A DNA stretch of 64,000 bases. Origin: Cephalotus follicularis (taxonomy: Eukaryota > Streptophyta > Magnoliopsida > Oxalidales > Cephalotaceae). The stretch spans positions 1 through 64,000 of the forward strand of contig BDDD01005208.1 in the NCBI GenBank assembly GCA_001972305.1, written 5' to 3'. The translations under genes were made by a program, and so were the position numbers. Positions 56,506 through 64,000 of the stretch are shown in pieces. The notes under the pieces are model-generated. The model did no database searches. It had not been told where the DNA came from and worked only from the letters and a program-made list of their open reading frames with translations. The stretch's first letter is position 1; every line of letters starts with the position of its first letter.

Positions 56506-57717
56506 CATAACTATAAACTCATAATAGACATATAGTGATCTGAAAGCAGTCTTCAGGATATCCTCCGGTCTGACTTTCAGCTGGTGATAGCCCGATCTCA
56601 AGTCAAGTTTAGAAAATCCTGTCGCTCCTCTAAGCTGATCAAACAGCTCATCAATGTGCGATTGAGGGTAGTTATTCTTCACTGTAACTTTGTTGAGTTG
56701 TCGGTAATCGATACACATTCGGAGCGATCCATCTTTCTTCTTGACAAAGAGAATAGGTGCTCCCCAGGGTAAAGCACTAGGCCTTATAAAACCTTTGTCC
56801 AGAAGATTCTGTAACTATATCTTTAACTCTTTCAATTCTATTAGTGCCATTCAGTATGGTGCTCGAGAAATCGGTGCAGTTCCCGGTATCAAATCAATCA
56901 TAGATTCTATCTCTTTGTCTTGTGGTAACGAAGTCAAATCCTGAGGAAAAACATCTCCGAACTCGCAACCCACTGGAATATCTTCCAGTTTTGGCTGCCA
57001 TCTATCTGTATCGAGCACGTGTACCAGAAATCCCTGGCATCCCTGTCGTAACAATATGTCCGCATGCAAAGACAAAATCATCAGAACCAACAATGGCTCT
57101 AAGGTGCCAAGGAATCGGAAAGGTAGTCGTTCTGGAGGACTGAAAACCACTACTTTCCGATGACAATCCGCCTGAGCAAAGCTAGTAGACAACCAATCCA
57201 TGCCCTGAATCACATCTAGGCCATCCATCGATAAAATAATAAGATCGGCTAACAAGCAACGATCATCAATCTCTACAATACAATCTCTACACACTCGATC
57301 GGTGGTCGCTGACTCAGCGAGAGGTGTGGATACCTCCATCAAAAAGGAAAGGTACTTAGGCCTCAAACAAACATGAGAGACAAAATGCAATGCAATGAAT
57401 GAATGGGATGAACCTGGATCAATAAGAACCCGTGCTGGAAGCTGAAAGAGCCGAATAGTACCTCCAATCAAAACATCCGACCTTGCTGCAACACTCGGCT
57501 CCATAGAAAAAACTATAGCCCGAACTGTCAGAATAGAACTCATAGGATGTTTCCCTCTAGACTGCGAAGTCCCACGGGAAGAAGTCGGTACACTGGCAGT
57601 CGGTCCATGTGAATGTGGTGACCATTGTGTCTGATCCACTCCTCTAGGACTAGAACTCCGAGGACAATCTCTGGAAATATGGTCAGAACCACCACCACAA
57701 ACCAAACAATGGCCCAA
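56506..57717 (-). pseudogene. pol: G3 pol, protease and RT N-terminal half
   Basis: Minus strand: zinc knuckle CLVCGGGSDHISRDC (about 57705), protease VLIDPGSSHSFIALH (usual DSG reads DPG), GMDWLSTSFAQADCHRK, then RT with [17 protein letters not shown] and [19 protein letters not shown]. It stops at the A1 insertion (56505). The remainder of the same RT is at 35643 and below. A stop near 56850 splits the two frames. Confidence 0.92.
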
Positions 57718-58800
57718 AAACTATCTACAATTCTCAGAAGTATGGTTGGTCTTCTGAAAATGCACACAAGGGACCGTAGCACTCTGATTATCGCTCCTAG
57801 AAAATCTAGAGGGTGTACCCTAACTAGGTGCTAAAGATCGGCCACCTCGATGTGTGTTCCTCGATCTACCTCTCCTCCGAGAATGGGATGAGTTCCCACT
57901 ACCCTTACTGCTACCATGAGAACCAAGAGAGGGGCTACTATCTATCTTCTGTGATTTAGCATAACTACTACAACTCTGCCAAGAAGAAGGAGTAGGCCTG
58001 GTGCGGGCTATATCTCTCATCAGTTTAGCCTCAGCTGCAATATCCTCAAGCTGCATAGCTCGGGAAGAAATATTCAATATGTAGGTCAATCTTAAGGGAG
58101 TCAAGTGCCTCCTCAAATCCAATCTCAGTCCCCGAAGGAACTTATTTGCTCTACGCTTTTGGCCTTCTACTAAGTACGGGGCAGATCGGGCTAGTTGCAA
58201 GAATCTCGCCTCATACTCAGCAACTATCATACTTCCCTAAACCAAATTAGCAAATTCAATCTCTCTTATGTCTGCCTGTACCTAAGGGTAATACCTTGCA
58301 TTGAATTCTCTTTTGAAGGCATCCCAAGAGCAGGCTGTACCATTTCTTGTCCAATATGTATTTGCCATAGCCCACCAGTGCTCAGCTTCTCCTTGGAGCA
58401 TATACATTGTCAATACCAATTTCTGTTCATCATCATATCCCATGTCTTCAAAGATCTTTTCCAGTTGATCCAACCAAGACCCAGCAAGAGTAGGATCGGG
58501 GAGTCCTACAAATGCTGGAGGCTGCAACTTAAGGAAACGGCCCAACATGTCTTCCCTCCTTGGTCTATGTTTCGTTCGAGCATGTTGGGGTCACATCAGA
58601 GTATGCATTTGTGCCATCATGGCACACAACTGTCAACAAACCTCAGGGTCAGCCCCGGCTGGTAGAGCATTAGGATCATACTCTGGAAAAACATTGTCGA
58701 GTGCCAGTTCATTAAAAACAGGAGCAAGGGCAGAAGCAGGAGCATTCCTTCCACCTCGACGGCCACACCTTCCCATATTGTTCATCCCTATAGAGGACAA
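57718..58800 (-). pseudogene. gag: G3 gag
   Basis: Minus strand from a likely start MNNMGRCGRRGGRN (about 58785). Capsid-like parts LKLQPPAFVGLPDPTLAGSW, LDQLEKIFEDMGYDDEQKL and GEAEHWWAMANTYWT lie at 58548-58300. IVAEYEARFLQLARSAPYLV and ANKFLRGLRLDLRRHL lie at 58230-58100. An Arg/Ser-rich stretch follows (RRRGRSRNTHRGGR). Stops at about 58630, 58280 and 57820 break the frame. Confidence 0.9.
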
Positions 58801-58941
58801 CAATGGGATGATTAGATACAATCTCTTTCAATTCCAGTATCAATCTCTTTTCCAATAACAATAGCATGAATAGATAAGGACCTATATCATGCAAATCCAT
58901 TCAATCAACGCATTAATATATTTCTCTAGCAGGCCAACCAA

Positions 58942-58955
58942 TGTCTCTTATACCA
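58942..58955 (-). other. G3 primer binding site (degenerate)
   Basis: TGGTATAAGAGACA on the minus strand, three bases from the LTR end (58959); it resembles the initiator-Met site with one substitution (C to A). Confidence 0.78.
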
Positions 58956-58958
58956 TTC

Positions 58959-61352
58959 TGTAACACCCAGTGCCCGGAGGACGGATACGTGGCATTACTC
59001 TCAATCCAATATGCAATACAATGGTCGGGACTAGCAATATAAAAATGCAGAAAAACATAAAGCATTACAATACATGTCATTGTGCGAAAGATACAATACA
59101 ATAATCCATTCATGATACCGTACAATACAAATTATGTTACAATACTATGCCAGTCATTTCATTTCAATACATTCTCAGTACAATACTCGTTATCAGTCTC
59201 ATCTGTACAATCTACAATACAAGCTCTGTCACATCAATGGTCATGCGATCGCACCGAATCTTCAATCCTTCTGTTCGCTGCTACCTGCTGCCCTACCTAT
59301 GCTGCACACAAAAATCATAACACAGCCCCACCACGAAGGATGGGGTTAGCCACAAGGCTAAGCAGAGACCCCATGCAGCGTGTATGCATGTACAATGTGC
59401 AATATTGGTGACAGTTCATACAATATCAATATGCAGTGTACAATATCAATGCATGATATGGAAAATGCATGCATACAATTGGCAATGTAAGTATCCATAT
59501 TACACTGGCCCATAACAGAGCATATGAATAGGATCTATAACAATCAATCAATAGCAGACACTCGGTGGTGGTGTATAAAACACCCAATCAATCATATCCT
59601 ATAGAGCATCCGACCTCGGATTAAAATAATGTCAATTAATGGTAATGATCAATGCCATGGAAGGTAGTCCTTCGAAAAAGGTGGGAGATCTATCTATTGT
59701 TCTCAGACTGATCAGGTCTGGAACTCGTAGATCTTCTAGCCTATGTCTGGGTCAATACAGTCTCGATGAGCTACAATCGAGGGAGCTACTAAACCGTCAG
59801 GGAGCTACGGCCCTCAAGGGAGCATCAATCATCAATCAATCAATATGCTCAACAGCAAGACAATACAGTAAATGAAACGATCGACGGAATAGCTAGACAG
59901 AGTCAAAAACCTAACATGCCGACTTGAATCATAAGATCGCTCTATAGGATCCATACAATACAATCAATCTGTCAGTACAATGTCAATACAATGTCATTAA
60001 GTGGTGATGTCTAATGGAGAAGTGGGAAAATGCGTCCAACGTTTTGAACTTAGACTCACAACACTTATGACTCAATCAATCAATCAATAGCCAATAGATG
60101 GTGATAATCAGACAGCGAGATAGGAAAGAACATCTATCTTATCAAAGAACGTCACTGGGTCATCGCCTATGGCTCAAGTTGTCACTTTATCAATTTATCA
60201 ATTCATCAATTCAATCTTTGAAAACCATGGAAAAATGTGTTTCAAATGCTTGAATACCTCAAGTGAGGCTCCGGTCAAGCAGCAATGTGAAAAGGAGTTG
60301 AAAACTAGCCTTAAAACAGTTAAAAGTTCCATTAAGCCCGATAGGCGTCGATGTCCTTGGCCAAAGACATCGATGCGTATCAGGGCATTCCTTTAAAACT
60401 GTAGAAGGACATCGACATCTTTGAAAGACATCGATGTCTTCTCTGTATCTGTAGAGTTCTGGCCAAAGATGTCAATGTCCTTGGATAAGGACGTCGACGC
60501 GTTTCAATAAAAATAGCCTGGAAATACGCATCGATTTTCAACGTCGATGTCTTCTCTGGGGAGAAGAGATCCCAAGGCAAAGACGTCGATGTCTTTGGTG
60601 TGGAATCAAAGATGCTGCATTCTAAAGAAAAAGACATCGATGTCCATGGGCTAGGGATCGATTCTTTGTTGGGCAGGGTCGATTTTTGTGCAGAAAAACC
60701 AGCAAATCTCAAGTCAAAATCCAAAAATCATTCTCTTAAGGTTAGTAAAACTAGATACAACCTTCAAATTTCAATTTCAATCTTCGTAGACCAGTTAGAT
60801 CAAGGAAACCAATAAAAACCCTAGTTTCACAATTCAATACAATACCATCATTCAATCAATCATGCAATTCAATTAATCAGTCAATTAAGCAATAGGCAAT
60901 ACAAGTAGAGAAGTCCTACCTATAACGAAGCTTCAACGGTTGAGCTTCCAGTCAATCAATCGGCTAGGAAACTTGAATAATCCACTGCTATCTTGCTCAA
61001 ACCAAGGAAAGGTAAGACTTCAATTGTTATTTGTTGTTGGAGATGCGATCCGGAGCTGCTATGGGGAAGGAGGCTGCCGGCTAGAAGAGAGTGGAGGAGA
61101 AGGATAGAGAGAGGGAGAAGAATGAGAAATGAGAGAATGAGAGTAAAGAATTGACTTGTATAGTCAATTCTGCCAATTCTTCGAAACTCAGCCGAAAATC
61201 CTGAATATACATGCATATAATCAATACAATAACAATAGGTATAGGAATACCTCAATTCAATACAATAAAAAACAGTTCAATATGGTACAATACAGTATAG
61301 TATATGGATGAACAGTGTTCAACAGTGCAGAATGGGAATTCGGGTCGTTACA
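58959..61352 (-). mobile_element. G3 5' LTR
   Basis: 2,394 bases, aligning with 31162-33602. Plus-strand start TGTAACACCCAG, end GGGTCGTTACA. TCGA array at 60345-60690; TTGACTTGTATAGTCAA at 61151-61167 corresponds to the TATA palindrome of the other LTR with one change. Confidence 0.93.
60345..60690. repeat. TCGA-centred palindrome array in G3 5' LTR
   Basis: The same series as 32545-32905 (TAGGCGTCGATGTCC, AAAGACATCGATGCG, AAAGACGTCGATGTCTTT, GGGATCGATT), with several CpG sites turned to CA or TG relative to its sister. Confidence 0.92.
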
Positions 61353-63117
61353 AATATATAGATTAACTAAATATATATATTGTGCCATACCAGCATATAT
61401 AACTAGTTAACCACATACCACTTCAATTCATAACTATGTGAGTCCCTAATGATACCATAACCATTCAATAACTGTACCATAACCATACCATCACCATTCC
61501 ATTACTGTAACATAACCATATACACCCAGTGGTCAGGGTTTGCCGGACCCTTCTCCTTGGTGTTCATGATTTAAGACAACGGTCTTACAGTTACACTAAC
61601 AATGAGTGTTCTTTAAATGGGCCCATCTTAGTCGGTGACCTATACGGTCATCTCGGTTGGTGTCTCGTTTGGGTCTATCACTGTTATCCCAGTCAGTGAC
61701 TCGTGTGAGTCATCTCGGTCGGTTAACTGTATTAGTCTTCTCGGTCGGTGACCATTTTGGCCATCTCGGTCACTGACTACTATGAGTCATCTTGGTTGGT
61801 GACCATTTTAGTTATCTCGGTTGGTTACTACTATCAATCATCTCGGTCGGTGACCATTTTGGTCATCTCAATCGGTGACTACATGAGTATAATCATCTTA
61901 CAAGTAGAATACCAGAGCCTTATGTCTATCAGACTAGATCATCTCCCTATTCCTTCCTTCCTTAGCAGAGAATGAGAGTGATTATCTCATTGAGCTCGAT
62001 TGTGTTGGGCGGAATCCGAGACCTTATAAGTCTTCTAACCATCAGGCCTTTTGGCCAAACTGATATTAGAATCACATAATCTGAGAAGGGTTCCTTTACC
62101 CTTAGGGATTCTTGAATCTGGTATTAAAATAATTGGGATTGAAACCCATCTAAAAGCATTTTGGGTTGGATGAGACATAGGGTTTAGGCATTGACGTTAT
62201 CGCACTAGGCGTAGCTGCTTACTGCGTGTTTCTTCAGGAAGCATCGATAGTTATTAGCTGGGCATCGACGCTTTCATTCTCAAAGCGTCAACCGGCCACC
62301 TTCAAGGCATCGGCGTTTTACTCTCATAGCGTTGACTAATCACCCATAAGCATCCACTAATGAACACAAGGCATCGACGCTTTTAGCGAAGCGTCGACAG
62401 GTTGACCAAAACAGCTGGTTCTACAAATAGAGGGGAAAATAGGATTAAATCCATTTCAATCCCTTTTAATCAGTTATTTACCCAAACTCAGCACTCTGGT
62501 TCATCCATGAAAATCAAAACGTATATGTATTGTACCTGTTAATAATTGAGCTTGCAGATTTGAAGGACTTGCAGCAGAATCGACGAACTGCTACTTCCTA
62601 CAAGCTTCACCTACTATCACGAGCACAAATCCTTCTTCGACCAATAGAGCTCTCTTCTCCGCCTCAATGGCTCTCCCGCACTTGGCCTCTCTTTCACCTT
62701 TTCTTTCTTTCGTTCTTTTTCTTCTTTCTTTCTTTTTCCCGTTCTCTTCCTTCTCTCTTTTTCCCGTTCACTTCTTTCTCTCTTTCTGTCATTCTATTCT
62801 TTAGGAAACCAAAAGATAAAAGGAGTGTCGAACTCTCTAGAATGAAAGACGACATTTTTGGCCCCTTTTCCAGTAATTATAAGACATGGGCCCCTTACAC
62901 TGCTCATTGTGATATCAATTATTCTAGCCATCCACTAAATAAACATGATGTTAATACAAATATTGGGCCTTACAGGCGCGTATTAAAAATGGGCATTATT
63001 AGCCATTTGGGCTTTGTAATTGTGGGCTTCAATTGGGCTTTATTACAGCAATAAACTATACCATATATTACAATACTTATTTATTACAATAATTGCTATA
63101 AAATTCAAGGCATTACG
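61353..63117 (-). mobile_element. G1 5' LTR, 5' part
   Basis: It continues 30483-31161 after the G3 insertion and ends at ...CAAGGCATTACG, the counterpart of the S1 end (GGGCGTTACA) with the last base altered. It contains the 10-base (about 61448-61525) and 30-base (about 61620-61880) minisatellites, a TCGA array and a CT-rich tract (62690-62790). The 174-codon frame at 62530-63054 spans the CT tract and is not called. Confidence 0.88.
62190..62400. repeat. GCATCGACGC array in G1 LTR
   Basis: Words GGCATCGACGCTTT, AAAGCGTCAACC, GGCATCGGCGTTTT, GGCATCGACGCTTTTAGC, AAGCGTCGACAGG. The arms match S1 (AAAGC...GCTTT) rather than the AAAGAC...GTCTTT arms of G2, G3, A1 and C2. Confidence 0.82.
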
Positions 63118-63661
63118 CCACATCTGGTGTCCAACACCTGAGTTGAACTCACATTGCAAGCTAGGTTAAGTTCAATCATGAAAGTACCTGACCCAGAGGA
63201 ACCTCCAGCAGTGGACTTCAAGAACTCTGGACAGTTCTTCTTCTAGTGGCCTTGCTTCCCACAGTAGAAGCAAGCCTTCTCCTCAGCCAATTGTTGGATC
63301 CTCTTTCTCACGGCTTCCCCCACCACTCCAAGTGGTTTCTTCCCTTTCTTCCCCTTCTTCTTCATTGGGGCCTTGCCTTTGGACTTGGATCTTTTGGATC
63401 CCCTCCTCCTAGAGGATGTCTTGGATGCAGAAGAAAGTAGCATCACCTCTGGCCTAGGCTTTCCATGGTCCATGTCAACTTAAGCAGTCCGGAGCATTTC
63501 AACCAACTCCGACAAAGTACATTCCACTTTATTCATGTGGCAGTTTGTAACAAACTACGAGAAGAACCGAGAGAGGGTGTATAGCATAAGATCAATATAA
63601 AAATCAATGTCCATGTTCAAGTCTAATTGAGCCAATTGCTCAATTAGGCCTATCATCTTCA
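63118..63661 (-). pseudogene. gag: C0: copia gag fragment
   Basis: Minus strand: HMNKVECTLSELVEMLRTA, MDHGKPRPEVMLLSSASKTS, a Lys/Ser-rich linker, zinc knuckle CFYCGKQGH.KKNC, and the beginning of a protease-like VLDTRCG. The order and wording match C1 gag (9730-10130), so it is the same family. G1 adjoins at 63117 and a C1-family LTR in opposite orientation at 63662. At least two stops. Confidence 0.86.
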
Positions 63662-64000
63662 TGTTAGATTAGGGGTGCCCCTACATGCCATGAGGTGGCT
63701 ACATGCTTCTATATTATACTCTTAATTAATACATTCTTAGTTCCATTCATGTTTTATTGTGCATATTCCAGTAAAAATAGCATTTTAAATATGTATATCC
63801 CAAACCATCTCTATGGATCAGATTAACTAATACATTAACTGAATACACATATAGCACCCTTTTGATAAAGGGTTGGATCTCGTGCTTGGGAGGTTATGAG
63901 AATGAGATCCTTACTCCTTTCTGACAAAATGTTCCCAGTCTCAGGTTCACTTTCTTAGGGCAATTGATGAACTGGACAGACTTGCTGTGTTTTGCTTGCT
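63662..64000 (+). mobile_element. C3: start of a C1-family copia LTR
   Basis: TGTTAGATTAGGGGTGCCCC matches the C1 3' LTR start at 21192, and the similarity continues to the window edge (compare GGGTTGGATCTC, GAGATCCTTACTCC, GGGCAATTGATGAAC at 21400-21500). The rest lies beyond the window. Confidence 0.9.

Larger units (their letters stand above)
31162..61352 (-). mobile_element. G3: Ty3/gypsy chromovirus-like element carrying nested A1
   Basis: The ends are TGTAACACCCCG (31162) and GGGTCGTTACA (61352), flanked by AATAT at 31157-31161 and 61353-61357. Minus-strand order: 5' LTR 61352-58959, PBS 58955-58942, gag, protease, RT, RNase H, integrase, chromodomain-like tail, PPT, 3' LTR 33602-31162. 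A1 sits inside the RT. Integrase after RT defines Ty3/gypsy, and the chromodomain-like tail points to a Tekay/Del-type chromovirus. The unnested length is about 9.3 kb, including an integrase deletion near 33960-34010. Confidence 0.94.

Noticed and set aside
62530..63054. 174-codon reading frame in the G1 LTR
   Set aside because: The middle is a CT-rich tract giving Phe/Ser/Leu runs; no family resemblance and no counterpart in S1.

Overview
The window is plant nuclear DNA, probably from a eudicot with a large, transposon-rich genome. I see no host gene, tRNA, rRNA or single-copy sequence. Essentially all 64 kb can be assigned to LTR retrotransposons inserted into one another. Evidence is tRNA-type primer binding sites (PBS), polypurine tracts (PPT), TG...CA long terminal repeats (LTRs), four 5-6 bp target-site duplications, and decayed gag/pol reading frames of Ty1/copia and Ty3/gypsy type. 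Element names (G0-G3, C0-C3, A1, B1-B2, S1-S2) are mine.

Layout. 1-2407: gypsy G0 remnant (LTR tail, PPT, full 3' LTR). 2408-23546: copia element C1 (+), whose 5' LTR is split by solo LTR S1 (4146-7627, duplication GATTA) and whose pol is split by non-autonomous element B1 (13151-21113, duplication CGCAC). 23547-24274 and 29662-63117: gypsy G1 (-), with a second B-family copy B2 (24275-29661, -) in its body. G1's 5' LTR is split by chromovirus-like gypsy G3 (31162-61352, -, duplication AATAT). Inside the G3 reverse transcriptase lies Athila-like gypsy A1 (35644-56499, +, duplication AAAAGG). A1 is itself interrupted by a truncated copia C2 (39101-41877), a solo LTR S2 (42993-45147, duplication TTGAG), and an 8.8-kb block of chromovirus G2 (46440-55266, -). 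63118-63661 is the copia gag (C0, -) that received G1; 63662-64000 is the start of a C1-family LTR (C3, +). The nesting is five levels deep: C0 > G1 > G3 > A1 > C2/S2/G2.

No element looks autonomous now. G2 is the most complete (gag, protease, RT, RNase H, integrase, chromodomain-like tail) but carries several in-frame stops and a frameshift. B1 and B2 have long LTRs around a non-coding body that resembles the LTR of G1-type gypsy elements.

The most striking unexplained signal is a shared vocabulary of short palindromes centred on TCGA (typically AAAGACATCGACGTCTTT and its reverse complement). They form dense arrays inside the LTRs of at least five otherwise unrelated families (G2, G3, Athila-like A1, copia C2, solo LTR S2). 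Arrays with the same core but different arms occur in G0, G1 and S1. The second striking structure is G2: a periodic block of 1.2 element units with near-identical 1,441-bp ends and no LTR boundary at either junction, as expected from insertion of a one-LTR circle or truncation of a tandem array.
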